Shown here in pieces: positions 1-9,205 of a stretch of 61,510 nt of DNA. The stretch is from Winogradskyella sp. GTDB lineage: Bacteria; Bacteroidota; Bacteroidia; Flavobacteriales; Flavobacteriaceae. The stretch spans positions 1-61,510 of the forward strand of contig NZ_RHLG01000008.1 of assembly GCF_003712105.1 (NCBI RefSeq), read 5' to 3'. Every line of letters begins with the position of its first letter. Position 1 is the first letter of the stretch. Both the position numbers and the translations under genes were made by a program. The notes below the pieces were generated by a model. The model worked only from the letters and a program-made list of their open reading frames with translations, did not search any database and was not told the DNA's origin.

Positions 1-81
1 ATTGTCGAATTGGCTCAAATGTTAAGCGGTAAAAATATTACAGATTCTGCTATTGCACATGCAAAGCAGTTACTTAATTAA
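1..81 (+). CDS. recN: RecN DNA repair ATPase, C-terminal end only
   Basis: The window opens inside a reading frame that gives 26 residues (ending AHAKQLLN) and a TAA stop at 79-81. The stretch VELAQMLSGKNITDSA followed by AHAKQLL matches the extreme C-terminus of RecN, the SMC-like ATPase of double-strand break repair, as I remember the family. The rest of the gene, including the Walker motifs, lies to the left of the window. fabI follows 51 nt later on the same strand, a common neighbour arrangement in flavobacteria (from memory). Confidence 0.75.
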   Translation: MVELAQMLSGKNITDSAIAHAKQLLN

Positions 82-84
82 TAC

Positions 85-92
85 TATATTTG
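85..92 (+). promoter_or_regulatory. Probable fabI promoter, -7 box TATATTTG
   Basis: TATATTTG matches the Bacteroidota -7 consensus TAnnTTTG and sits just after the recN stop. Transcription from it would start near 97-99, giving a leader of about 35 nt. No TTG lies 19-21 nt upstream, so the -33 element is weak or absent. Confidence 0.5.
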
Positions 93-132
93 AAAACTAA
101 AATTAGAGACAAAAACCTAACAATAACTAACT

Positions 133-951
133 ATGTCACATAACTTATTAAAAGGGAAAAAAGGAATCATTTTTGGAGCTTTAGATGCAAATTCTATTGC
201 ATGGAAAACAGCTGAGCGCGTGCATGAAGAAGGCGGTGAATTTGTGCTTACTAATGCACCTATTGCAATGCGTATGGGTCAAATTAATGAATTAGCCGAA
301 AAAACTGGCTCACAGATTATCCCTGCTGATGCCACATCAATTGAAGATTTAGAGAATTTGATTGACAAGTCTATGGAAATCTTAGGAGGTAAAATTGACT
401 TTGTATTGCATTCTATTGGGATGTCAGTTAATGTACGAAAGGGTAGAGCATATACAGATCAAAAGTACGATTGGACTCAAAAAGGTACCGACGTATCTGC
501 AATGTCATTTCATAAGGTTATGCAAACGCTATACAAAAAAGATGCAATGAACGAATGGGGAAGTATAGTGGCATTAACATATATGGCGGCGCAGCGTGTA
601 TTCCCAGATTATAATGATATGGCAGATAATAAAGCCTACTTAGAAAGTATTGCGCGCAGTTTTGGTTACTTCTTTGGTCGTGATAAAAAAGTACGCGTAA
701 ATACCATTTCTCAATCACCAACACCAACCACAGCGGGTCAAGGCGTAAAAGGGTTTGATGGTTTTATATCTTATGCTGAGAAAATGTCACCACTAGGTAA
801 TGCTACAGCCCTAGATTGTGCAAATTACACGGTGACTTTATTCAGTGATTTAACAAAACGTGTTACATTGCAAAACTTATACAATGATGGTGGATTTAGT
901 AATATGGGTGTAAGTGATGCCGTGATGGATGCATTTGTCGAAAATGATTAG
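133..951 (+). CDS. fabI: Enoyl-[acyl-carrier-protein] reductase (NADH), FabI
   Basis: This 272-residue protein of the short-chain dehydrogenase fold carries out the last reduction of each fatty acid elongation cycle, turning trans-2-enoyl-ACP into acyl-ACP in the cytoplasm. The N-terminus has the atypical FabI nucleotide-binding segment (GIIFGALDANSIAWK, residues 11-25). The catalytic Tyr-X6-Lys is Y160 and K167 in PDYNDMADNKAYLES, and Y150 occupies the place of the second conserved tyrosine. The length is normal for the family. The ATG has no Shine-Dalgarno sequence, which is usual in this phylum. It is monocistronic: a promoter box lies upstream and a terminator follows 24 nt after the stop. 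Confidence 0.95.
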   Translation: MSHNLLKGKKGIIFGALDANSIAWKTAERVHEEGGEFVLTNAPIAMRMGQINELAEKTGSQIIPADATSIEDLENLIDKSMEILGGKIDFVLHSIGMSVNVRKGRAYTDQKYDWTQKGTDVSAMSFHKVMQTLYKKDAMNEWGSIVALTYMAAQRVFPDYNDMADNKAYLESIARSFGYFFGRDKKVRVNTISQSPTPTTAGQGVKGFDGFISYAEKMSPLGNATALDCANYTVTLFSDLTKRVTLQNLYNDGGFSNMGVSDAVMDAFVEND

Positions 952-975
952 AAAATTACGTTTTAACGATTATAG

Positions 976-1002
976 GCCATTGTTCATAGCAATGGCTTTT
1001 TT
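976..1002 (+). terminator. Rho-independent terminator of fabI
   Basis: Perfect 7-bp stem GCCATTG/CAATGGC (976-982 and 990-996) with a 7-nt loop and six T immediately after. Confidence 0.85.
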
Positions 1003-1047
1003 GTATTTATAGAATTATATATATTTAATCCCAAAGAAGAAATTTGT

Positions 1048-2796
1048 ATGTTGTCTATGTGCAAAACTACATTTACAATTATATTCGTATTGCTTAGTCT
1101 CCTAGCTAATGCACAAATTCTGTTTGAAGATGAAGCAGCAGTTAGAGGTATGAGTCTACATACAGGAAGTATTGGCAACGGTAATGGGATAACTTTTGTT
1201 GACTATGACAATGATGGTTGGGACGATATTACCCTACCTTCAGGTAATGACATTCCATTACGATTTTACAAAAATTATGATGGCTTTTTTGTACAACAGA
1301 ATCTAATAACTCCTGAAATTACGTATCCCGTAAGAGCAGTCTCATGGATTGATTATGATAATGATGGCGATAAAGATTTGTTTATTGCTAGTGACACTAA
1401 CGGCAATAGACTATATCAGCAAAATAATGATGGTAGTTTTACCAATGTAACAATTGCCGCTGGACTTTTTGAAGATAATGTCTTCACTTATGGGATTTCG
1501 TGGGGAGACATAAACAATGATGGTTGCCCAGATTTATACCTATCGAATAGAATTGTAGATACTCCAATAATAAATTATCTCTTTAAGAATAATTGTGATG
1601 GTACTTTTTCTGAATATACAGAAGCAGCCGGTCTTTTAAATACGGCAGCCTTGACACTTTGTGCTTCTTTTTTTGACTATAATAATGATGGTTGGCAAGA
1701 TTTGCATGTATCTAATGATAAACATTATCCAAACTTCTTATACAAAAATAATGGAGATGGTACATTTTCCGATGTTAGTGAATTTACAAATACAGATATC
1801 ATTGTAGATGCAATGTCTGTAACTATTGATGATTTTAATTCCGATGGATATTTTGATATCTACATTACCAATACTCCCAATGACGCAGGCACTCCCACAT
1901 TAGGAAGTATTTTGTTAAAAAATTTGAATGGAAATAAATTTGAAGATGTGTCATTAGAGTCTGGTACCCAATTAAATAGTTGGTCATGGGGTGCTAACTT
2001 TTTGGATGCAGATAATGATTCTGATTTAGATTTGTATGTAAGTGCGTCCTATATTAGTGCAGACGGCTATCCTTCATACGCCTTTTATGAAAATAATTCC
2101 TCAGGTATTTTTAGTCAACCAAATAATATCGGATTTGCTAATAATGATTATAGAAGTTATGGTTCTGCAACAGGAGATGCAAACAATGATGGTAAAGTTG
2201 ATATTGCAGTTATAAATAATTTTGATTCTAATCCTAACTTGTGGATTAATAAAACTACTTCCTCTAATAATTTTCTTGAAGTAGACTTAGAAGGAACTAT
2301 AAGTAATAAAGATGCTCTGGGGTCGGTCATTGAAATATCGATAAACGGTAACAAACAATATAGATATATCACTAATGGAGAGAGCTATTTATCTCAAAAT
2401 TCATTTAAAGAATTTTTTGGAGTTGGTGAGGCAACAACAATTGATTATGTTAAAGTAAAGTGGCTAAGCGGAATTGAGGATATAGTTTATAATGTTGCAG
2501 TTAATACAAGGCTAAAAATTGTTGAAGGCAATACACTTTCTTTAAATAACGTATTCGATGATAATCCGGAATTAAATATATATTTAGATCAATTATCACA
2601 AGCTGTTAAGCTATCTTCAAATTCCTACATAGAAACAATCGATATATTGAATATTACTGGGAAAAAAATCAGTACACATAATGTAAACGCTAATGATTTC
2701 CAGATAGATTCAAGTTTTTTATCACAAGGAATTTACCTAATAAAATTACACTTTAAAAACCACAATTTAATTATTAGGAAAATCGCAATATTTTAG
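1048..2796 (+). CDS. Secreted FG-GAP/VCBS repeat protein with ASPIC/UnbV domain (CRTAC1-like)
   Basis: The 582-residue protein begins with a signal peptide (cleavage near LLANAQ, residues 18-23). Residues about 45-400 contain FG-GAP/VCBS blades with repeated calcium-binding motifs of the form DYDNDGWDD, DYDNDGDKD and DINNDGCPD, predicting a secreted beta-propeller. Residues about 405-500 form an ASPIC/UnbV domain. The C-terminal 70 residues look like a diverged T9SS type A sorting domain: SQGIYLIKL is present but the usual YPNP entry motif is missing. A close paralogue lies at 5439-7172, so the pair arose by duplication. Its ligand is unknown; surface adhesion or carbohydrate binding is a guess. 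An alternative start is ATG 1057. Confidence 0.85.
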   Translation: MLSMCKTTFTIIFVLLSLLANAQILFEDEAAVRGMSLHTGSIGNGNGITFVDYDNDGWDDITLPSGNDIPLRFYKNYDGFFVQQNLITPEITYPVRAVSWIDYDNDGDKDLFIASDTNGNRLYQQNNDGSFTNVTIAAGLFEDNVFTYGISWGDINNDGCPDLYLSNRIVDTPIINYLFKNNCDGTFSEYTEAAGLLNTAALTLCASFFDYNNDGWQDLHVSNDKHYPNFLYKNNGDGTFSDVSEFTNTDIIVDAMSVTIDDFNSDGYFDIYITNTPNDAGTPTLGSILLKNLNGNKFEDVSLESGTQLNSWSWGANFLDADNDSDLDLYVSASYISADGYPSYAFYENNSSGIFSQPNNIGFANNDYRSYGSATGDANNDGKVDIAVINNFDSNPNLWINKTTSSNNFLEVDLEGTISNKDALGSVIEISINGNKQYRYITNGESYLSQNSFKEFFGVGEATTIDYVKVKWLSGIEDIVYNVAVNTRLKIVEGNTLSLNNVFDDNPELNIYLDQLSQAVKLSSNSYIETIDILNITGKKISTHNVNANDFQIDSSFLSQGIYLIKLHFKNHNLIIRKIAIF

Positions 2797-2956
2797 AACC
2801 ATACTTTATTTTAACTTAATTGTCTGCAGAAGACTTTTAATTTCTTTTCTTAGAACCACTTATCGTAAAAAATTGTTAATTATCGAATATTAATCCGGTC
2901 AACCTTAAATTAAGAAGTAATTAACATATTTTTAGCATTACTACTAACTTTAATTA

Positions 2957-5344
2957 ATGTATATGAAAAAAATTACTTTACTATTATTTTTAATTTCAAG
3001 TTTTTTTTCTGTCGCTCAATCGACATGTAATCAAACCTTTTCTGCTACTGGTAATGATGATGACCCTACGGTCTTGACCATTACCGCTGCTGAAATTAAT
3101 TGTGCTGATCCAGCTGTACCTACGGCCTTGACGTTAACAAATTCCGCTGGAAATCTAACAAACCTTAACTGTGCGACCAATGGAACGTCAAATTGGTATG
3201 ACTTCACATTATCTATTACTGGTGGTGCTAGTAATGGTGTAACAATAACAGGATGTGCAGGAGAATTAGACGGAACAGATATTACTGGATTTACATCTTT
3301 AACTATCACTTCAAACGATTTGGATACGTTTTCAGATGTAGTTACTATTGAAATAGATGTTGAGTCCACTTTTGTGGCTCTCACACCACCAAACTGCGAT
3401 TCAGTTTTAGATGAAACTACTGATGTTTCTGTAGGCGGTGATATATCTTGGTCTCAAGCAACTGGTGGACCTAGTTCTTATGATTTAACCGTAGGTCTAT
3501 CTTCAGGTGCAGGAGATGTTTTTCCAACTGCTGATGTAGGTAATGTGACTACTATTAATCTAGGAACTTTAACTTTCGGAACAACATATTTTGTAACTAT
3601 CGTACCTAAAAATGCCAACGGAAGCGCTACTGGATGTGTTGAACAAACATTTACAACTGAAGCATTGCCACCAATCGGTCAGTCTTGTTTTAATCCAATT
3701 GCTGCAACTGTTGAAACGGACTGTACAATGGCAACTCCAAACACTGTTGATTTTGCGAGCTCCGTCGATGTAGGTCCTTATTCATGTGACGGTACTACAG
3801 GTAATAATGGTGCATGGTTTGAGTTCACTTCATCTAGTGCTGATGGTGTGACCATAAGCTCTACGGATGCTCTTGTAGAATATGTGGTATTGGACGACTG
3901 TAATGGTACAGAAATTGCTTGCGGTACTTTTACCGGAAACTCAGCAATTATATTATTAAGTCCTAATACGACGTTTAAATTAGCAGTCTGGAAAGATGCT
4001 GCTACAAGTGGTACTACAGATATTTGCATTGAAGAATATACATTACCGCCAGCACCTGATTGTGCTGAAACTCCGGTGGTTCCGGCAAATGGAGCGACAA
4101 TGGTTGATGCTTCAACAGGAACAGTGACATTCTCTTGGACGGCACCATCATCTGGACCACCTCCTACAGATTATGAGTTTTTTCTTGGTACTGAATCAGG
4201 TATGCTAACATCATTGGGTACTTTAGGAAGTGCAGCAACAACCATTGATATTATAAATATTGCAGGTAATGATACTTATTACTGGCAAGTTATTCCACTA
4301 AATGGTATAACACCAGCAGTTGGGCCATGTCCTGAATGGAGTTTTACAACGGCTCCAGTACCACCACCGGCTACAATTGCAGTAATAGATATAACTGGTT
4401 GCGGGCAAACAGGTTCTGCATCTCAACCTTACGTTATCCCTGAGATTACTTGGGTACAAATTAATTTTGCAGGTGGTTGCGATTTAACGATTGATACTTT
4501 AACTTCTACTGTTGGTGACTCTGAAATAGGGTTGTATGATTCTGATGGTAATCTTATAGGAAGTAATGATGATTTTGGCGGTGGGCTTTTAAGTTCTTTG
4601 ACAGTAACAAACTTACCAGCTGGAACTTATTATGCGGCTGCTGGTACATTTAACGTTACTTTTGGTCAGCCTTTTAATCCAACATCGGACGATACTGACG
4701 ATACAGGTATAATCGAAATAAATGTAACATCATCTGTTCCTAATGACGAATGTGCAGATGCAGAAGCAATTGCTGTAGATGGTACTCCAGTTAATGGAGA
4801 TAATACAGGTGCTACAGATTCGATGGTTGCTGGTGCGTGTTTTACAGGTACAATTAGTGATGTATGGTACACGTTTGATGGCCCAATAGGAGAAGAAGTA
4901 TTTATTCAAGTTACTTCTGGATTCCAATTTGAGCTTTATAGTGATTGTGGTGGTACCTTGGTTGCTGGAAGTTGTAACGAAACAGGTGCAATAGCAGTGA
5001 CGTCAGGCACAACGTACTACTTAAGAATTAGTGATATAGATGTGACTAGAGCGCCGGGCGCATTTACTGTGCAGGTAGCCGAAAGTTCATTTAGTACAGA
5101 TGGTTTTGATAATGTAGCAGACTTTACATACTATCCAAACCCAGTTAAGAATACATTAAGTCTTAATGCACAGCAGAATATTGATAATATCTCTATGTTT
5201 AATATGCTAGGTCAAGAAGTTATGAGATTATCTCCTAATTCTGTTAGCACTGAAGTAGATATGTCTAGTTTATTAACAGGTACCTATTTTGTAAGAGTAT
5301 CTATTGAAGGTTCTACAAAAACCGTACGTGTTATAAAACAATAA
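2957..5344 (+). CDS. T9SS-secreted multidomain surface protein with fibronectin III-like modules
   Basis: A 795-residue protein with an N-terminal signal peptide (hydrophobic run then FFSVAQ) and a canonical T9SS type A sorting domain in the last 75 residues (YYPNPVKNTLSLNA, NMLGQEV, LTGTYFVRV, VRVIKQ). Between them are Thr/Ser/Asp-rich beta-sandwich modules. Two resemble fibronectin III (residues about 145-235 and 355-470) and at least two resemble bacterial pre-peptidase C-terminal or jelly-roll domains (WYDFTLSITGG, WFEFTSSSADG, WYTFDGPIGEE). No catalytic motif was found, so adhesion or matrix binding is the likeliest role. It sits between two paralogous FG-GAP proteins and ends at its own terminator. 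ATG 2963 (MKKITLLLF) is an equally plausible start. Confidence 0.8.
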   Translation: MYMKKITLLLFLISSFFSVAQSTCNQTFSATGNDDDPTVLTITAAEINCADPAVPTALTLTNSAGNLTNLNCATNGTSNWYDFTLSITGGASNGVTITGCAGELDGTDITGFTSLTITSNDLDTFSDVVTIEIDVESTFVALTPPNCDSVLDETTDVSVGGDISWSQATGGPSSYDLTVGLSSGAGDVFPTADVGNVTTINLGTLTFGTTYFVTIVPKNANGSATGCVEQTFTTEALPPIGQSCFNPIAATVETDCTMATPNTVDFASSVDVGPYSCDGTTGNNGAWFEFTSSSADGVTISSTDALVEYVVLDDCNGTEIACGTFTGNSAIILLSPNTTFKLAVWKDAATSGTTDICIEEYTLPPAPDCAETPVVPANGATMVDASTGTVTFSWTAPSSGPPPTDYEFFLGTESGMLTSLGTLGSAATTIDIINIAGNDTYYWQVIPLNGITPAVGPCPEWSFTTAPVPPPATIAVIDITGCGQTGSASQPYVIPEITWVQINFAGGCDLTIDTLTSTVGDSEIGLYDSDGNLIGSNDDFGGGLLSSLTVTNLPAGTYYAAAGTFNVTFGQPFNPTSDDTDDTGIIEINVTSSVPNDECADAEAIAVDGTPVNGDNTGATDSMVAGACFTGTISDVWYTFDGPIGEEVFIQVTSGFQFELYSDCGGTLVAGSCNETGAIAVTSGTTYYLRISDIDVTRAPGAFTVQVAESSFSTDGFDNVADFTYYPNPVKNTLSLNAQQNIDNISMFNMLGQEVMRLSPNSVSTEVDMSSLLTGTYFVRVSIEGSTKTVRVIKQ

Positions 5345-5364
5345 ATTACAAGCTATTATATATA

Positions 5365-5396
5365 AAGCCACCTTTATTGGGTGGCTTTTTTTTTTT
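5365..5396 (+). terminator. Rho-independent terminator after the T9SS protein
   Basis: Stem AAGCCACC/GGTGGCTT (5365-5372 and 5380-5387) with a 7-nt loop, leading into a run of eleven T. Confidence 0.9.
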
Positions 5397-5438
5397 AAAT
5401 TGCATTTTAAATACGAGAACTAATTTTAGGTTGATTTT

Positions 5439-7172
5439 ATGTGGTATAGACAATTACTTATATGCTTTTTTATAAGTTTTACCTTGTTAGTAAAAGGCCA
5501 AACTTTATTTGAAGATGAAGCATTAACAAGAGGAATTGATGCAACTACAAATTGTGATGGAAATGGTTTAGGAATAAGTTTTGCAGATTTTGATAACGAT
5601 GGTTTAGATGATATCACTGTGCCAACTCGAAATAATGAAGGACTTAAATTTTATAAAAACTTCGGTGGTATTTTTGTGGAACAACAGTTGTTAACACCTG
5701 CAATACTATATCCTACGCGATCCGTTTCATGGGTAGACTATGATAATGATGGAGATAGAGATTTGTTTGTAGTTAGCGATAGTGATGGTAATAAACTCTT
5801 TAATCAAGCATCCGATGGTACTTTTTCAGATGTCACTATTTCTTCAGGATTGTTTACAGATAATGTATTTACATTTAGTGTAACTTGGGGAGATATTAAT
5901 AATGATGGATGTCTAGATCTATTTTTTTCTAACAGAACAACAAATACATTATTTCCAAATTTTTTATTTCAAAATAATTGTGATGGTACATTTAGTAATA
6001 TAAGTTCATCAGCAGGGATTTCATCAGATTCAAGACTAACTTTTGGCGCTTCTTTTTTTGATTTTAATAATGATGGATTTCAAGATATATATTTAATTAA
6101 TGATAAGGTAACGGCCAATAGATTATATAAAAATGATGGAGATGGAACTTTTACTGATGTAAGTGCGTCAACAGGAGCAGGAATAACAATTGATGCAATG
6201 TCTGTAACTATTGACGACTATAACTCTGATGGTTTTCTAGACATATATATTACAAATACGGACATTCAGTATCCCAACAGAGTAGCTGGCAATGTATTAT
6301 TACAAAATGTTAATGGAACTAGTTTTAGTGATGTCTCATCATCATCTTCGACAGATCTCCAAGGTTGGTGTTGGGGAGCAAATTTTTTAGATGCCGAAAA
6401 TGATGCTGATTTGGACTTATATGTAAGTTGTTTGTACGTCTCAGAAACAGACCCAGATTCTTATGGCTTTTATGAAAATCAGACTTCCGGATTTAGTCAA
6501 CCTACCAATATTGGTTTTTTAAATAACGATTTAAGTAGTTATGGGACTGCCATTGGAGATGCAGACAACAACGGTATGGTAGATATCCTTGTTGTCAATG
6601 ACGCGAATAATTTGCCAAACCTTTGGATGAATAAAACCAATACAACCAACAATTATCTTTCAGTATCTTTAAATGGTACCACTAGTAATAAAGATGGAAT
6701 TGGTTCAAGGATAGAAATATCGATCAATGGCGAAAAGCAATATCGATATTTGATAAACGGAGAAAGTTATATTTCTCAAAACTCCTTTACTGAATACTTT
6801 GGCGTTGGTGCTGCGACAATTGTTGATTACGTTAAGGTTACTTGGTTGAGTGGTGTGGTAGATATACTTAATAATGTTAGCGTTAATCAAAAAATAAATA
6901 TTACAGAAGGCAGCACGTTGTCTACGGCTAACTATAGCGATAACAATACATTAGCTATCTACCCGAATCCAGCTAATAATAGGTTGTTTGTAAATGCACA
7001 GCAGCAGTTAGATAGTATTATTATTTACAATACTTTAGGACAGCAAATACTACAATTGAATCCTAATTCTAGCACTTTTGATATTGATATTTCTGGTTTA
7101 GAATCTGGAATTTATTTTATCAAAACAGCATATAATGAACGAGAGGTCACGAGCAGACTAATAAAAAATTAA
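5439..7172 (+). CDS. Secreted FG-GAP/VCBS repeat protein with ASPIC/UnbV domain and T9SS sorting domain
   Basis: This 577-residue protein is the paralogue of the one at 1048-2796, collinear along its whole length (shared blocks include LFEDEA, SVTIDDYNSDGFLDIYITNT-like and SYISQNSF). A signal peptide ends near LLVKGQ. FG-GAP calcium motifs (DFDNDGLDD, DYDNDGDRD, DINNDGCLD, DFNNDGFQD) fill residues 40-400. An ASPIC/UnbV domain covers about 405-500 (GIGSRIEISINGEKQYRY, then FGVGA and VTWLSG). Unlike its sister it keeps a full T9SS type A domain: YPNPANNRLFVNAQQ, YNTLGQQI, LESGIYFIK. It is predicted to be exported by the T9SS and attached to the surface or released; its ligand is unknown. Confidence 0.88.
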   Translation: MWYRQLLICFFISFTLLVKGQTLFEDEALTRGIDATTNCDGNGLGISFADFDNDGLDDITVPTRNNEGLKFYKNFGGIFVEQQLLTPAILYPTRSVSWVDYDNDGDRDLFVVSDSDGNKLFNQASDGTFSDVTISSGLFTDNVFTFSVTWGDINNDGCLDLFFSNRTTNTLFPNFLFQNNCDGTFSNISSSAGISSDSRLTFGASFFDFNNDGFQDIYLINDKVTANRLYKNDGDGTFTDVSASTGAGITIDAMSVTIDDYNSDGFLDIYITNTDIQYPNRVAGNVLLQNVNGTSFSDVSSSSSTDLQGWCWGANFLDAENDADLDLYVSCLYVSETDPDSYGFYENQTSGFSQPTNIGFLNNDLSSYGTAIGDADNNGMVDILVVNDANNLPNLWMNKTNTTNNYLSVSLNGTTSNKDGIGSRIEISINGEKQYRYLINGESYISQNSFTEYFGVGAATIVDYVKVTWLSGVVDILNNVSVNQKINITEGSTLSTANYSDNNTLAIYPNPANNRLFVNAQQQLDSIIIYNTLGQQILQLNPNSSTFDIDISGLESGIYFIKTAYNEREVTSRLIKN

Positions 7173-7191
7173 ATAAATAAGACATTTTAAA

Positions 7192-7216
7192 GCCGCTTAA
7201 ATTAAGTGGCTTTTTT
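7192..7216 (+). terminator. Rho-independent terminator of the second FG-GAP gene
   Basis: Stem GCCGCTT/AAGTGGC (one G-T pair, 7192-7198 and 7204-7210), loop AAATT, then six T. It ends 12 nt before the next promoter box. Confidence 0.85.
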
Positions 7217-7228
7217 ATTAACAATAGT

Positions 7229-7236
7229 TACATTTG
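7229..7236 (+). promoter_or_regulatory. Promoter -7 box TACATTTG, 5 nt before the glycosyltransferase ATG
   Basis: TACATTTG matches TAnnTTTG and is followed by TAAGC and then ATG at 7242. A start site 4-6 nt past the box would fall on the start codon, implying a leaderless transcript. It also argues against the longer in-frame start at 7206, which lies within the preceding terminator. Confidence 0.55.
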
Positions 7237-7241
7237 TAAGC

Positions 7242-8246
7242 ATGAAACCATTGCAATATTCGTTTATCGTACCTGTTTATAACAGACCTCAAGAAATTGA
7301 TGAACTATTAAGTAGTTTCTGTTATCTTTTAGGCGATTTGGATTATGAAATTGTAATAATAGAAGATGGTTCGACTAATTCTTCAAAAGATGTGGTATCA
7401 AATTATATAAATCGGTTACATATATCATACTATTATAAAACCAATTCTGGACCAGGTGATTCACGCAATTATGGTATGCAAAAGGCCAAAGGTAACTACT
7501 ACATTATTTTAGACTCTGATGTCATTCTTCCAGAGAATTACCTTATTGAAGTTAATGAGTATTTAAAATCATCTTTTTACCATTGTTTCGGAGGTCCTGA
7601 TGCGGCACACGAGTCGTTTACAAATCTCCAAAAGGCCATAAACTTTACAATGACCTCCTTCTTGACTACAGGAGGCATTAGAGGTGGGAGCGAAAAAATA
7701 AACAAATTTCAACCTAGAAGTTTTAATATGGGCTTGTCTAAAGAAGCGTTCAAAGCAACTTTGGGATTTGGTAAAATTCACCCTGGAGAAGATCCTGATT
7801 TAGTATTAAGACTTCAAAAGTTAGGATATAAAACAACACTAATACCTAAAGCATTTGTCTATCATAAAAGACGTATATCATGGACGAAGTTTTATAAACA
7901 GGTAAATAAGTTTGGTCAAGTAAGACCAATACTTACCAAATGGCACCCAGACTCCTCGAAGATTACATACTGGCTACCTAGTATGTTCACTGTCGGACTT
8001 ATACTTGCTATATGTCTTACATTTTTAAACAATTTTTACTTCATATCAATTTATGGTATATATTTTCTATTAGTATTTATATTATCTTTTGTAAGTACTA
8101 AGAATGTAATAGTTTCATTACAATCTGTTCTGGCAATATTAGTTCAGTTTTTTGGATATGGTTATGGGTTTTTAAAAACAACAGTTCAATTAATTCTATC
8201 TAATACGGCTCCGGAGAAACTATTTCCTAATTTATTCTTTAAATGA
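7242..8246 (+). CDS. Family 2 glycosyltransferase, membrane-anchored
   Basis: A 334-residue protein from ATG 7242. The N-terminal GT-A domain (residues about 5-220) has the family 2 hallmarks: the opening YSFIVPVYNRPQEIDELL, the acidic nucleotide-sugar site IIEDGST, the DXD-type motif LDSDV, and the acceptor-side motif HPGEDPDLVLRL. Residues about 245-320 contain two to three hydrophobic membrane segments, placing the active site at the inner membrane. It likely transfers a sugar to a lipid or surface glycan; the substrate cannot be told. The stop overlaps the next start as ATGA, so it is translationally coupled to the YbbR gene. An in-frame ATG at 7206 was rejected because it lies in a terminator. 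Confidence 0.85.
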   Translation: MKPLQYSFIVPVYNRPQEIDELLSSFCYLLGDLDYEIVIIEDGSTNSSKDVVSNYINRLHISYYYKTNSGPGDSRNYGMQKAKGNYYIILDSDVILPENYLIEVNEYLKSSFYHCFGGPDAAHESFTNLQKAINFTMTSFLTTGGIRGGSEKINKFQPRSFNMGLSKEAFKATLGFGKIHPGEDPDLVLRLQKLGYKTTLIPKAFVYHKRRISWTKFYKQVNKFGQVRPILTKWHPDSSKITYWLPSMFTVGLILAICLTFLNNFYFISIYGIYFLLVFILSFVSTKNVIVSLQSVLAILVQFFGYGYGFLKTTVQLILSNTAPEKLFPNLFFK

Positions 8247-9205
8247 AACATGTATTAATTAATAGGCTCTCTGATGTTTTTAAAAAAGGAAACATAAAGT
8301 TATTTAGCTTTTTTTTAATTGCAGCGTTCTTATTTTTATTTATAAGCAAGTTTTCGGAATCTTACACACAAGACGTAAACTTAAAGGTGAAAATTACAAA
8401 TCTTGATGATGAAATAATTATTTTAAATGATTCATTAATTACTGCTAATATCACCTTAAGGGCTAAAGGATTTGACCTCATAAAGTATTTATTTAAAAGC
8501 TCTAGTTATATTGAGATCGATGGAAGAACTGATGTGTCTAAGAAAGACAATTCTTTCTATTGGGATATTATTAATAATAGATATAAGCTCGTTGAAACTT
8601 TAGGCAGTACTGTTGAAGTATTATCTGTTAACCCAGATACAATATGGTTTAAGTATGATGTTTTAGACTCTAAAATGGTGCCCATTGCATTAAATAGTAA
8701 TTTGACTTTCGAATCTGGTTTTGATGTGTATGGCCAATTGAAGTTATCTCAAGACTCGGTAAAAATCATCGGTTCCAGGCAAATGATTGATACGATAAAA
8801 CAAATAGCTACAGCACCCATTGAGTTATTAGATATCAATAATGACATAGATCATAACGTTGATTTATTGAGTAGTCCAAATTTTGAAATTATTCCCAATA
8901 GGGTCAAGTTATCTGCTAATATTAAGCGGTTTACAGAAGGCAAAGTTAGTATCCCAATAAAACTTGTTAATTTACCTGCTAATCGAAAGATTAATTATTT
9001 TCCTAAATCGGTCGATGTTCTATATTATGTAGATTTAGAGAATTTTGAAAAGGTTGTAGCTAAAGATTTTACAGCGGTATGCGATTTCAACGATCTGCAA
9101 AATAGTTCCAACCAATACATTGATATTGAATTAAGGAGTATGTCACCACTAGTTAAAAATGCGAATATTATTCAGAAAAGAATTGAATATATTATATCGA
9201 ATTAA
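8243..9205 (+). CDS. YbbR-like domain protein (CdaR-related)
   Basis: A 320-residue protein with one N-terminal membrane segment (residues about 18-35, LFSFFLIAAFLFLFISKF) followed by extracytoplasmic beta-rich YbbR-like repeats. In Firmicutes YbbR/CdaR regulates the diadenylate cyclase CdaA; whether the Bacteroidota form does so is unknown and no cyclase gene is nearby. It overlaps the glycosyltransferase by ATGA and shares one base with coaE (TAATG). The order glycosyltransferase, YbbR protein, coaE is common in flavobacteria from memory, so the family call rests on context as well as sequence. Confidence 0.75.
   Translation: MKHVLINRLSDVFKKGNIKLFSFFLIAAFLFLFISKFSESYTQDVNLKVKITNLDDEIIILNDSLITANITLRAKGFDLIKYLFKSSSYIEIDGRTDVSKKDNSFYWDIINNRYKLVETLGSTVEVLSVNPDTIWFKYDVLDSKMVPIALNSNLTFESGFDVYGQLKLSQDSVKIIGSRQMIDTIKQIATAPIELLDINNDIDHNVDLLSSPNFEIIPNRVKLSANIKRFTEGKVSIPIKLVNLPANRKINYFPKSVDVLYYVDLENFEKVVAKDFTAVCDFNDLQNSSNQYIDIELRSMSPLVKNANIIQKRIEYIISN

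Noticed and set aside
7206..7241. Longer N-terminus for the glycosyltransferase (ATG 7206)
   Set aside because: The start lies inside the preceding terminator and upstream of the promoter box; the added residues have no family similarity.
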